Shown: positions 15,216-22,885 of the stretch, in pieces
Layout of the letters: each line of letters begins with the position of its first letter
Position numbering within the stretch: the first letter of the stretch is position 1
From: an uncultured Ruthenibacterium sp.
GTDB taxonomy: Bacteria > Bacillota > Clostridia > Oscillospirales > Ruminococcaceae
Reading direction: 5' to 3'
DNA: 46,257 nt
Assembly: GCA_910587145.1 (NCBI GenBank)
Contig: CAJUMH010000024.1
Location: 1-46,257, forward strand
Translations under genes and position numbers: made by a program
Notes under the pieces: model-generated
Told to the model about the DNA's origin: nothing
Databases searched by the model: none
The model's input: the letters and a program-made list of their open reading frames with translations, nothing else

Positions 15216-15776
15216 ATGAAGCTGAAACGCACGATCAAAAATGATATCCTTGCCGCCCTCTTCGCGGCCCTCACCGCCGTGTTGGCGCAGATCCAACTGC
15301 CTATCGGGCCCGTACCGTTCAATCTTGCCCTGTTTGGCATGTTTTTGGCCGGCATGCTGCTCACACCGGCGTGGGCGGCTGCTTCCGCCGTTTTGTACAT
15401 GCTGCTGGGGCTTGTGGGCATTCCCGTATTCGCCGGCTTTCAGGGCGGGCCCGCCGTACTGCTGGGCAATACGGGCGGCTATCTTGTGGGCTATCTGTTT
15501 GTGGCGCTCGCAACGTCGGTCGCGCAGCACCGCTCTGGCAGGCTGCCCGTTGTTGCGGCGGGAATGGCACTGGGCATTGCGATCTGCTACGCCTTCGGCA
15601 CCGCGTGGTATATGGCGCTCTCGGGCGCAAGCCTTTCGGTCGCACTTAGCTGGTGCGTATTGCCGTTTCTTCTGCCCGATGCGTGCAAGGGAGCACTGGC
15701 CTATGCCGTAGGCCAAATGCTGGCCGTAAGGCTGCGGGCAGCAGGCTTGGCCGAATCGCCAACGGCCCGGCCGTAA
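15216..15776 (+). CDS. bioY: Biotin ECF transporter substrate-binding subunit BioY
   Basis: A 186-aa membrane protein with about six helices: AALFAALTAVLAQIQLPIGPVPF near the N-terminus is the BioY signature, followed by GMLLTPAWAA, GLVGIPVFAGFQGG and a C-terminal GALAYAVGQ. It captures biotin in the membrane and works with a shared ECF energising module not encoded here. ATG 15216 has GGAG 8 nt upstream and is preferred to GTG 15207. It lies 92 bp after birA, in the same operon. Its last 17 codons lie in the first half of a 47-bp duplication, so the C-terminus (AGLAESPTARP) may be a recent extension. Confidence 0.95.
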   Translation: MKLKRTIKNDILAALFAALTAVLAQIQLPIGPVPFNLALFGMFLAGMLLTPAWAAASAVLYMLLGLVGIPVFAGFQGGPAVLLGNTGGYLVGYLFVALATSVAQHRSGRLPVVAAGMALGIAICYAFGTAWYMALSGASLSVALSWCVLPFLLPDACKGALAYAVGQMLAVRLRAAGLAESPTARP

Positions 15777-15815
15777 GGCTGCGGGCAGCAGGCTTGGCCG
15801 AATCGCCAAAGGCCC
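15722..15815. repeat. 47-bp tandem duplication over the bioY stop codon
   Basis: 15722-15768 and 15769-15815 are identical except for one base. The bioY TAA (15774-15776) is formed in the second copy and the terminator begins at its end. Confidence 0.95.
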
Positions 15816-15858
15816 GGCCCTGCGTGGGCAAATTCCACGCCGGGCCGGGCCTTTTTTT
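15810..15858 (+). terminator. Terminator of birA-bioY
   Basis: An 18-bp stem with one mismatch (15810-15827 with 15835-15852), 7-nt loop, followed by seven T residues. Confidence 0.95.
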
Positions 15859-15914
15859 GATTCCCTTTTGCAAACATGGCAAAAGCATTTTATCCGCCCC
15901 AGGTGCTGCCCCCG

Positions 15915-17603
15915 TTACTCTGTCGGGGCAGCTCCGGTTTCCCCTTCACCGCCTTCGCTTCCCTGATCCGGGTTCGTCGGCTCTGTCGGCGCCGGATCCG
16001 GCACCGGCTCCGGTTCCGGCGCAGGCGCGGGGCCGGCAATATACAGCGTCACGGTCTGCGTTTCGATCTCTATAATGGTGCCCGCTTCGGGGTCGCATCG
16101 CGCAACCGTACCCTCGATATAGGTTCCGTCATTTACAATGGGATACAGCGTATATTTGAGGTTCAGCCCGGCCAGTTCCTTCTCCGCGTCGGCTTGCGGA
16201 TACTTCAGCAGATCCGGCATCACACGCGTTTCGGGGCCGTCGCTCACCGTCACAGTGATCACGGTGCCAACAGCCACCTGCGTTCCCTCCGGGTGACTCT
16301 GGCGAATAATCTCGCCCACGGCGTAATCGCTGCTGAACTCGTGCTGCTGCAAAAAGCGCACATATTGCGTATATTCCACATTGGCCGCCACATCGGCGTA
16401 CTTTTTGCCCACCAGGCGAGGCACGGTAAACGGTTGCGCCACCGATGCGGGCAAGCTCTCGGATCCGCCGGCCAAAGCGCTTTCCGGCAGGGAGGAAGTC
16501 TGCGAGCCGGACGGCGCGGACGCGCCCCGCCCGGACGCGGAGACAATCGCCCAGATCGACACCCCGGCCACAAGCGCCAGCCCAACCGCACCGATGGCGA
16601 TAAATTTCCATTGGCGCGGCGTCAGGTGAAAGCCCTCTTCCTCTTTTTCGGGCGTGGTCAGCGCCGCAATCAGCTCGGGCGCGGTTTGCATGCGCTCCGC
16701 CGGAGCAATGCGCATGGCGCGCGCGACGGCCGCCGAGACATAGCCCGGTATTTCGCTGTCCAGCGTATGGGCGGGCGGCAGTGTATCGTTCATGCGCCGC
16801 AGGTTCGAGGGAATGGGCGTGCGTCCCGTCAGCGCCCGGTAAAACAGTGCCCCCAGCCCGTAAATATCGGTATACTTTCCGTCAAATTCGGCCACGGCAT
16901 ATTGCTCCGGCGCGGCGTAGCCGTCGAACATCTGGCTTTTCAGCTCGCTGTCGGCCGTGCGCAGGCCCAACGTGGCATAGCCCGAAAGGCGCGCCGTGCC
17001 CGCTTTGGTAATGTACACCGTCTCCGGGCTGATGCCGCGGTGCAGCAGGCCCATGTGATGCATGGCGGCGATTCCGTTTGCCACGGGGCGCAAAAGCAGC
17101 AGCGCCTCCTCCGGTGTCAGCGGCTGTGCGCGCTGTTCCAGATACGTATGCAGCGGAACACCGTCGTCCGGCTCCCGCACGGCATACGCGGTATTGTTCG
17201 CCTCCACCAGATCCAGCACCTGCGTCAGCCCGTCGGTGTGGCCCAGCGCGACAAGGCTGCGGTACAGATCGATAAAATCGAGACGCGTTGTTTTAAACAG
17301 GACCTCGCGCCCCTGCCGGGGGATCACCTTGCCGTCGCGGCTGCGCGCCGCGCAAATGGTAACGGGCACGTATTCCTTCACAACAACGCGTCGCGTCGTC
17401 TCGTTATCAACGGCGGTATACAAAATGCCCTCGCCGTCCAGCGACAGTACCCGGCCGATGGTATAGCGCTCTGCCAACAGCGTATTGACGGCCAGCGTTC
17501 CCGCCGGGTTTGTATTTGCAAAACTCTGCCCGCAATAGGGGCATGCAGCAAGGCTCTGGTCCACATTGGACAGGCAATTGCTGCATATGATCTGCTTACC
17601 CAT
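15915..17603 (-). CDS. Zinc-ribbon, pseudokinase, PASTA-domain membrane protein
   Basis: A 562-aa protein. Residues 1-25 form a zinc ribbon (C7, C10, C21, C24). Residues about 45-310 are a Ser/Thr-kinase fold: the ATP-contact lysine is kept (VVVKEY, K76), as is APEQY, but the catalytic loop reads HRGIS instead of HRD (G190) and DFG is replaced by GYA (208-210). Both catalytic aspartates are therefore lost. A basic linker, a single membrane helix (about 333-355), two extracellular PASTA repeats (about 390-525) and a Pro/Glu/Gly-rich tail follow. PASTA kinases sense peptidoglycan fragments; this one probably signals through binding, not phosphotransfer (inference). AAGGAG precedes the ATG. It is monocistronic, facing the Y-polymerase divergently. 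Confidence 0.9.
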   Translation of the reverse strand: MGKQIICSNCLSNVDQSLAACPYCGQSFANTNPAGTLAVNTLLAERYTIGRVLSLDGEGILYTAVDNETTRRVVVKEYVPVTICAARSRDGKVIPRQGREVLFKTTRLDFIDLYRSLVALGHTDGLTQVLDLVEANNTAYAVREPDDGVPLHTYLEQRAQPLTPEEALLLLRPVANGIAAMHHMGLLHRGISPETVYITKAGTARLSGYATLGLRTADSELKSQMFDGYAAPEQYAVAEFDGKYTDIYGLGALFYRALTGRTPIPSNLRRMNDTLPPAHTLDSEIPGYVSAAVARAMRIAPAERMQTAPELIAALTTPEKEEEGFHLTPRQWKFIAIGAVGLALVAGVSIWAIVSASGRGASAPSGSQTSSLPESALAGGSESLPASVAQPFTVPRLVGKKYADVAANVEYTQYVRFLQQHEFSSDYAVGEIIRQSHPEGTQVAVGTVITVTVSDGPETRVMPDLLKYPQADAEKELAGLNLKYTLYPIVNDGTYIEGTVARCDPEAGTIIEIETQTVTLYIAGPAPAPEPEPVPDPAPTEPTNPDQGSEGGEGETGAAPTE

Positions 17604-17770
17604 GAATGATGCTCCTTCTGGCGCGTTTGTTTTCTGCTTTTTCTTATCTCAACCTTATTATACTAACATGCCCACGCAAAAAACGCAACTGTTTGCGCGG
17701 AAAACAGAAGAAAGTGCGCCGAAAGCAAAAGAAAGCGGCCGCCCTTTCCATTAAAAAGAGTGCATTCCCT

Positions 17771-17801
17771 CCCGGTTTGTGCTACAATTATAAAAACCGG
17801 G
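17771..17801. promoter_or_regulatory. Inverted repeat around a -10 box upstream of the Y-polymerase
   Basis: CCCGGTTT (17771-17778) and AAACCGGG (17794-17801) flank TACAATTATAA, which includes TACAAT at 17783-17788. It is placed like an operator over the start site. It does not resemble the Firmicutes LexA box (GAAC-N4-GTTC). Confidence 0.45.
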
Positions 17802-17885
17802 CTGTCGCCTTGCGGCGGATGCGGCGCCCCTGCGGCGTTTGGCTCGTTATTTGGTTTTCACACTGCCGGAAGGGAGGGCAAACGC

Positions 17886-19409
17886 ATGCGCGAGCGCGTC
17901 TATGTGGCCATTGATCTAAAAAGCTTTTACGCCTCGGTGGAATGCCGCAGGCGCGGCCTGGACCCTCTGACTACCAATCTTGTTGTCGCGGATGCCGGCC
18001 GCACGGAAAAAACCATCTGCCTTGCGGTATCCCCGTCGCTGAAAGCCTACGGCATCCCGGGCCGGGCGAGGCTGTTTGAGGTGGTGCAAAAAGTGCGCGA
18101 GGTAAACGCGCAGCGGCAGCGGCGCGCACCGGGGCGCCGGTTTTCCGGTGCCTCCAGCGACGATACCGCGCTGAAAAACGACCCCTCTCTCGCGCTGGAT
18201 TACATTGTCGCGCCGCCCCATATGGCGCGCTATATGCAGGCCAGCACCGAGATCTATCAGATCTATCTGAAGTATCTTGCGCCCGAGGATATACACATCT
18301 ATTCCATCGACGAGGTGATGATGGATGTGACGGACTATCTGCCCACATACAGCCTTACCGCGCGCGAGCTGGCCATGCGGATGATCCTTGACGTGCTGCG
18401 CGCCACAGGCATTACGGCCACGGCGGGCATCGGCACAAACCTCTATCTGTGCAAGGTGGCCATGGACATCGGCGCAAAACACCTTGCGCCGGACGCAAAC
18501 GGCGTGCGCATTGCCGAGCTGGACGAGCAGACCTATCGACGCACGCTTTGGGATCACCGTCCGCTGACGGATTTTTGGCGCGTGGGGCGCGGCTACGCCA
18601 AAAAGTTAGAGAGCTGCGGCCTTCACACCATGGGCGATATCGCCCGCTGCTCGCTGGGCGGGCCGGAGGATTTTTTCAACGAACAGACGCTTTACGATCT
18701 GTTCGGCGTCAACGCCGAGCTGCTGATCGACCACGCGTGGGGCTGGGAGCCCTGCACCATGCCGTATATCAAGGCATACCGCTCCGAAGAAAGCAGCAGC
18801 GGCGCAGGACAGGTGCTGAGCCGCCCGTATGCCTTCGACGAGGCACGGCTGGTGGTGCGGGAAATGGCCGATCAGCTTGCGCTGGAGCTGGTGGAAAAGC
18901 GGCAGGTGACCGATCAGATCACGCTGACACTGGGCTATGACGTTGAAAATCTGAGGGATCCCGAGCGCCGCGCAAGGTACAGCGGCCCCGTGACTACCGA
19001 CGCCTACGGCCGGCAGGTTCCCAAGCACGCGCACGGCACCGAACGGTTGGGCGCGTTTACTTCATCCTCCAAACGCATCGTGCGCGCAGCGCTGGCGCTG
19101 TTCGACCGCGTGGTCGATCCCAAGCTGCTGGCACGCCGAATGTATCTCGTTGCGAACCGCGTTACAGACGAGGAAGCGACGGCAAAACTTCCCGTTACCG
19201 AGCAGCTCGATCTTTTTACCGATTACGACGCGCTGCAAAAGCAGCGCGCCGCCGAGGCCGTACAGGATGCGCGCGAGCGCCGCCTGCAAAGGGCCATGCT
19301 GACGATCAAGGATAAGTATGGCAAAAACGCCATTCTCAAGGGCATGAATTTGCTGGACGGCGCCACTGCCGCCGACCGCAACGGCCGCATCGGCGGCCAC
19401 AAGGCATAG
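17886..19409 (+). CDS. Y-family DNA polymerase (DinB/UmuC-like, translesion)
   Basis: A 507-aa Y-family polymerase, longer than typical Pol IV (about 350-420 aa). The palm has the first catalytic Asp in YVAIDLKSFYASVEC and the second acidic pair in YSIDEVMMD; between them is an Arg/Ser-rich insertion of about 45 residues (REVNAQRQRRAPGRRFSG). A helix-hairpin-helix thumb and little-finger domain follow (SRPYAFDEARLVVREM to VTEQLDLF). It copies past damaged bases, probably under stress. ATG 17886 has AGGGAGGG upstream. Genes for an MmcQ/YjbR protein and YolD follow on the same strand; in Bacillus YolD is encoded with the Y-polymerase UvrX, which supports a translesion cassette. Confidence 0.92.
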   Translation: MRERVYVAIDLKSFYASVECRRRGLDPLTTNLVVADAGRTEKTICLAVSPSLKAYGIPGRARLFEVVQKVREVNAQRQRRAPGRRFSGASSDDTALKNDPSLALDYIVAPPHMARYMQASTEIYQIYLKYLAPEDIHIYSIDEVMMDVTDYLPTYSLTARELAMRMILDVLRATGITATAGIGTNLYLCKVAMDIGAKHLAPDANGVRIAELDEQTYRRTLWDHRPLTDFWRVGRGYAKKLESCGLHTMGDIARCSLGGPEDFFNEQTLYDLFGVNAELLIDHAWGWEPCTMPYIKAYRSEESSSGAGQVLSRPYAFDEARLVVREMADQLALELVEKRQVTDQITLTLGYDVENLRDPERRARYSGPVTTDAYGRQVPKHAHGTERLGAFTSSSKRIVRAALALFDRVVDPKLLARRMYLVANRVTDEEATAKLPVTEQLDLFTDYDALQKQRAAEAVQDARERRLQRAMLTIKDKYGKNAILKGMNLLDGATAADRNGRIGGHKA

Positions 19410-19525
19410 GCGCGGCGCGCGGCCGGGCTGCCTGTGCGAAGCGGCCGGCACGCTGCGGGATCAGGAAACCGCCGGATCGGTCCCATCCGGCAGACGGCGG
19501 TCTGCACACACTCGGAGGAATCAAT

Positions 19526-19909
19526 ATGCAGCAGCATTCTCAGCGCGAGCGCATTACACAGCGCATCGAAGCAGTTTACGGCATTCTGCCGGAATATCTG
19601 TGGCTCGATTCGCCCGAAAGCGCGGTCTTTCGGCATCCTGCCAGCAGAAAATGGTTCGGCATTACCATGCGTGTGGCAAAGTGCCGTCTCGGCCTTGCGG
19701 GAGACGCGCCCGCCGACGTGCTGAATGTGAAATGCGATCCCATTCTGATTGGCTCGCTGCGCAGGGAACCGGGCTTTTTGCCGGCCTACCACATGAACAA
19801 AAACACATGGATCTCCATCTTACTGGATGAAACCGTTCCGGATGCGCGCATTGAATTTTTGCTGGATCTCAGCTATGAACTCGTTGCGCCGCGCATAAAA
19901 AAACGCTGA
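19526..19909 (+). CDS. MmcQ/YjbR-family protein
   Basis: A 127-aa protein with the MmcQ/YjbR (CyaY-like) pattern: an N-terminal helix, YLWLDSPESAVFRHPASRKWFGI, LNVKCDPILIGSLR, PGFLPAYHMNKNTWISILLD, and the closing LDLSYELVA. The family is DNA-binding by structural analogy, but its role is not established. GGAGG lies 7 nt before the ATG. It sits 116 bp after the Y-polymerase and before yolD; whether it takes part in lesion tolerance is inference from position. Confidence 0.88.
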   Translation: MQQHSQRERITQRIEAVYGILPEYLWLDSPESAVFRHPASRKWFGITMRVAKCRLGLAGDAPADVLNVKCDPILIGSLRREPGFLPAYHMNKNTWISILLDETVPDARIEFLLDLSYELVAPRIKKR

Positions 19910-19938
19910 ATCGATGGGCAACGCAATAAGAAAACAAA

Positions 19939-20113
19939 GTGCCCGTAAGGGCGCCGATCGCTCCGGCAGCCCTTTAAGATGATCCCTTCTGCCCAAAGTA
20001 CGCCCGCAAGCCGGGAGCGTATAGCGCACGTATAAAAGAAAAAGCGCCTGTAAAGGCGCCGAAAGGGATCGGCAGCCATAAAACCGCCATACCACGCCTG
20101 TAAGGGAGCAAAA
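19939..20113. repeat. Degenerate direct repeats in the leader of yolD
   Basis: Two units, GTGCCCGTAAGGGCGCCGAT with GGCAGCC after it, and GCGCCTGTAAAGGCGCCGAA with GGCAGCC after it, lie about 100 bp apart, and a shorter third, ACGCCTGTAAGGGAGC, ends at the yolD ribosome binding site. Each unit can form a small hairpin around GTAA. Confidence 0.6.
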
Positions 20114-20116
20114 GCC

Positions 20117-20542
20117 ATGAAGCCGGAATGCCACGCCTACGATGATATCATCGATCTTCCCCACCCTGTATCGCAGCGCCATCCACAGATGTCGATGCAG
20201 GCGCGCGCGGCGCAGTTTGCGCCGTTCGCGGCCCTTTCGGGCTATGAGGACGCCGCGCGCGAAGCCGAGCGCCTCACTGACCGGCGGGCCGTTCTGGGCG
20301 AAGACGCGCGGGCCGCGCTGGAGGAAGCGCTCACGGAGCTTGCTGCGCTTGCCCCGGCGCAGCCGCAGGTGACGGTGCGCTATTTTCTGCCGGACGCCCG
20401 AAAGGAAGGCGGCGCATACCGCACGGTAACGGGCTTTTTGAAGCGCATGGATACGGCTGCCGGCCTGCTGCTGCTTACCAACGGAGCCCGCATTCCTCTT
20501 GCGGAGATCTGGCAGATCGAATATGACGCCGCCCTCAAATAA
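20117..20542 (+). CDS. YolD-like protein
   Basis: A 141-aa protein with the clostridial YolD-like signature SMQARAAQFAPFAALSGYED in the N-terminal third, an acidic helical middle (ARAALEEALTELAAL) and a C-terminal beta-rich part ending IPLAEIWQIEYD. YolD proteins are small partners encoded next to Y-family polymerases in Firmicutes and are thought to take the place of UmuD. Here it lies two genes after the polymerase. AGGGAG stands about 10 nt before the ATG. Function as polymerase partner is inference from family and context. Confidence 0.88.
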   Translation: MKPECHAYDDIIDLPHPVSQRHPQMSMQARAAQFAPFAALSGYEDAAREAERLTDRRAVLGEDARAALEEALTELAALAPAQPQVTVRYFLPDARKEGGAYRTVTGFLKRMDTAAGLLLLTNGARIPLAEIWQIEYDAALK

Positions 20543-20620
20543 AGAAACAATAAAAAACCGCGCTGTTTCGGGCTCTTTGCCCATTCGGCGCGGCTTTGTA
20601 AATGGCGGAGTAAAAACACA

Positions 20621-20650
20621 AAATCCGAACCCATTTCTGAGCTCGGATTC
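20621..20650 (-). terminator. Terminator of tRNA-Val
   Basis: On minus, AATCCGAgc pairs with gtTCGGATT across about 10 nt and leads into TTTTGTGTTTTTA, just after the CCA end of the tRNA. Confidence 0.75.
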
Positions 20651-20658
20651 GCGTGTTT

Positions 20659-20734
20659 TGGTGGACAGTAAGGGACTCGAACCCCTGACCCCCTGCACGT
20701 CAAGCAGGTGCTCTACCAGCTGAGCTAACTGTCC
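20659..20734 (-). tRNA. tRNA-Val(GAC), CCA encoded
   Basis: 76 nt on the minus strand. Acceptor GGACAGT pairs with ACTGTCC; D-arm AGCTCAGCTGGTAGAGC; anticodon stem CCTGC/GCAGG around TTGACGT, anticodon GAC (valine GUC/GUU); T-loop GGTTCGAGTCC; discriminator A and encoded CCA. Confidence 0.97.
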
Positions 20735-20753
20735 GGATTTTTGCAACGGTATC

Positions 20754-20782
20754 ATTATAGCAAATCCCCGGCCGTAATGCAA
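20754..20782 (-). promoter_or_regulatory. Promoter of tRNA-Val
   Basis: TTGCAT (20782-20777), 17-bp spacer, TATAAT (20759-20754) on minus, about 20 bp before the mature tRNA 5' end. Confidence 0.85.
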
Positions 20783-20810
20783 CTGTTTTTTTCTTTTTTC
20801 AAAAAAATCT

Positions 20811-20839
20811 TTGCAAAACAGAGTGCTTGGGGTTAGAAT
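20811..20839 (+). promoter_or_regulatory. Promoter of the VanZ-like gene
   Basis: TTGCAA (20811-20816), 17-bp spacer, TAGAAT (20834-20839), divergent from the tRNA-Val promoter. Confidence 0.7.
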
Positions 20840-20902
20840 GATCGTATCCTTTTATACACGGCAGATCGTTGAATTCTTTTATACTTCGGGAGATTTTGAT
20901 CT

Positions 20903-21394
20903 ATGAACAAACGGCGTCTGTTCCTTCTCTTTGCGCTGATCCTTTGGATCGTTTTCATCTTCAGCCATTCCCTGCAGCCCGCCGCAGCGTCTACACAGGA
21001 GAGCGACGGCGTGCGGCGGCTGCTTTCTCTGCTTGTGCGGCACGAGCTCTCCTCGGTTTTTGTGCGCAAGCTGGCGCATTTTGCAGAGTTCTGGGTTCTG
21101 GGCGTTCTGGCGGCGCCTCTTTTTGCCGGACGGAAAACGATGCGCCCGCTGCCGGTGCTGTTTTACAGCGCCGTGCTGGGCATGACGGCCGCCCTGTGCG
21201 ACGAAACCATTCAGCTCTTCGTTGCCGGACGCGACGGCCGTATTTTGGACGTCTGGCTCGATTTTGCGGGCGCCTGCACCGGAGCGGCAGTCATTCTCGC
21301 TCTGCTGCTTTCTGCGCAAAAAATTCTGCCGGCCGTTCGCACGGCCGCGGCAGGCGGCTCGAAACCGAAAGCATCCGGTACAAAAAAGCTGTAG
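20903..21394 (+). CDS. VanZ-family membrane protein
   Basis: A 163-aa protein with four or five hydrophobic segments. VanZ-family marks are FSHS after helix 1, RKLAHFAEFWVLG, DETIQLFVAGRDGRILDVWLDFAGACTG, and a basic C-terminal tail. VanZ was named for low-level teicoplanin resistance, but most members are not in glycopeptide clusters and their role is unknown. GGGAG lies 10 nt before the ATG. It stands alone, with its own promoter, so it offers no context for a resistance role. Confidence 0.9.
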   Translation: MNKRRLFLLFALILWIVFIFSHSLQPAAASTQESDGVRRLLSLLVRHELSSVFVRKLAHFAEFWVLGVLAAPLFAGRKTMRPLPVLFYSAVLGMTAALCDETIQLFVAGRDGRILDVWLDFAGACTGAAVILALLLSAQKILPAVRTAAAGGSKPKASGTKKL

Positions 21395-21611
21395 CCGCAT
21401 TCAGCACGGCCGCAGCAATACCGCCGCTCCCTGCGCACCCAATGTTCAGCCGGGCAGCGCTTTCCGGTTCTGCGCTTTTCTCATTCTGCTAAAAACGTTC
21501 GGCCGCCCGGCGCGAAACGGGCGCGCCGCTTTGCGGGAACAGCCGGCAGAGCAGGATGCGCCTGTCACCGGGCGCGCCGATTTACTGTGCATCATTTTAC
21601 CGCGCGCCGCC

Positions 21612-22592
21612 TCACTGCGCGCCGCCTTCCCGATTCATCCGCCGAAATTCGGAGGGCGTACAGCCCTTTGCTTCCCGAAAGGTTTTCGTAAAATAGCTTG
21701 CATCCTGAAAGCCGCACAGCGCGCCGATCTCGGCAATGCCCTGGCCGGTGGCCGCCAGCAGCTGCGCCGCTTTTTGCACGCGGAGCTGCTTGACATACTG
21801 GCTGGGCGGTGCGCCGATGGTGCGGCGAAAACAGCGCAGGCATTCACTCTCGCTGATGCGCGCGCTCTGCGCGATCTGCGCTGCCGTCAGCTCTGCGGCA
21901 TAGTTTTTCTCGATGAACCGCAGCATTTGCTTGAGCCGTTCTTCCTCCCGCAGGGATCGTTCCGGCAGGCTTTTCTGTGCGGGGGCATGGTGGCGGCACA
22001 AAAGCAACGTCAGCCGGGAAAGCGCCTCGCGCACCTCAAATTCATAGCCAGGCGCCGGCCGGGCGCAGCTTTCCCATACTGTCTCCACCGCCTGCAGTGC
22101 CTGCACATGCCAAGGCTCCGCGCCATGGAACAGTACACACTGCCGCGCGCTGTCCGCCGTAAGCGGCTGCAGATACTTTTGCCAAAAAACGCTGTCGAAG
22201 CCGCCCGCCACCAAACGCGCGTGAAAGACCGCCGACCACAGCCGAACGCTCGGCGCACTGCCCTCCTGCAAAGCGCCGCCCTGCAAATCGTCGCTCTGCG
22301 CGCCGCCCGTCTGCAGTTCGCCGTTCCCGTCTGCGCTCCACACCGCGTGCAGCACGCCGGAATTGATCAGAATGCCCTCGCCCTGCCGCACGGTGAAGCG
22401 CTCCTGCCCCACGGCGAATACGGCAACGCCCTGCTTTACCACAGCGGCCTCCAATTCCGTGTGCCAATGCCACGAAACCGGATCCTGTCTTAAATCGGTA
22501 TCATAGCAGGCCACGGGGAACAGCGCGGTGCCGTGCCGCACCCGTTCCCTGCCCCGCTCGTCTGCGCATGCATCGCATGTTTTCGGCGCCAT
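21612..22592 (-). CDS. AraC-family transcriptional regulator
   Basis: A 326-aa regulator with an N-terminal cupin-like sensor (HWHTELEAAVVKQGVAVFAVG, then INSGVLHAVWS) and a C-terminal double helix-turn-helix: IAQSARISESECLRCFRR, then IAEIGALCGFQDASYFTKTF, ending CTPSEFRR. A Gly/Gln/Ser-rich segment (LQTGGAQSDDLQGGALQEG), encoded by imperfect repeats, is inserted in the linker. It probably senses a sugar and controls the divergent MFS gene and perhaps the GH13 beyond. ATG 22592 (MAPKTC) follows AAGGGG; the ATG at 22661 has no binding site. Confidence 0.88.
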   Translation of the reverse strand: MAPKTCDACADERGRERVRHGTALFPVACYDTDLRQDPVSWHWHTELEAAVVKQGVAVFAVGQERFTVRQGEGILINSGVLHAVWSADGNGELQTGGAQSDDLQGGALQEGSAPSVRLWSAVFHARLVAGGFDSVFWQKYLQPLTADSARQCVLFHGAEPWHVQALQAVETVWESCARPAPGYEFEVREALSRLTLLLCRHHAPAQKSLPERSLREEERLKQMLRFIEKNYAAELTAAQIAQSARISESECLRCFRRTIGAPPSQYVKQLRVQKAAQLLAATGQGIAEIGALCGFQDASYFTKTFREAKGCTPSEFRRMNREGGAQ

Positions 22593-22748
22593 CGCCGCAT
22601 CCCCTTTCCCAAACGGGTCTTTTGTTCGCCCGCACTTTGCCGTCTTTTTTGCGGGCCGCAAAGCCGCGGCTTGCCTGCCCGCTCCTCGTCAGCGCCCTGC
22701 TCCGGCCAAAATGACGGAAAATTTATAGAATTTTGGCGAAATCCTTCT

Positions 22749-22776
22749 ATGACACCCTCAATTTTGCTGTTATAAT
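22749..22776 (+). promoter_or_regulatory. Promoter of the MFS gene in the AraC divergent region
   Basis: ATGACA (22749-22754), 16-bp spacer, TATAAT (22771-22776). Upstream, ATAGAATTT and AAATCCTTCTAT form an imperfect inverted repeat (about 22726-22750) next to the -35, a plausible AraC-type binding site. Confidence 0.6.
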
Positions 22777-22885
22777 AATAACACCTTGCAAACAGGCGTA
22801 TCGCAGCCGCCTGCGGCTATGATACCATAAAAAAAACAACTCGGCAAGCGCGCAGCGTCTGCCGCCTTAATGGGAGAGCGCCTTT

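Noticed and set aside
19939..20113. CRISPR-like repeats before yolD
   Set aside because: Repeats are few, degenerate and differ in length; no leader or cas genes.
20903..21394. VanZ as evidence of a glycopeptide resistance cluster
   Set aside because: No vanHAX, vanY or regulator genes nearby; VanZ-family proteins are common outside such clusters.
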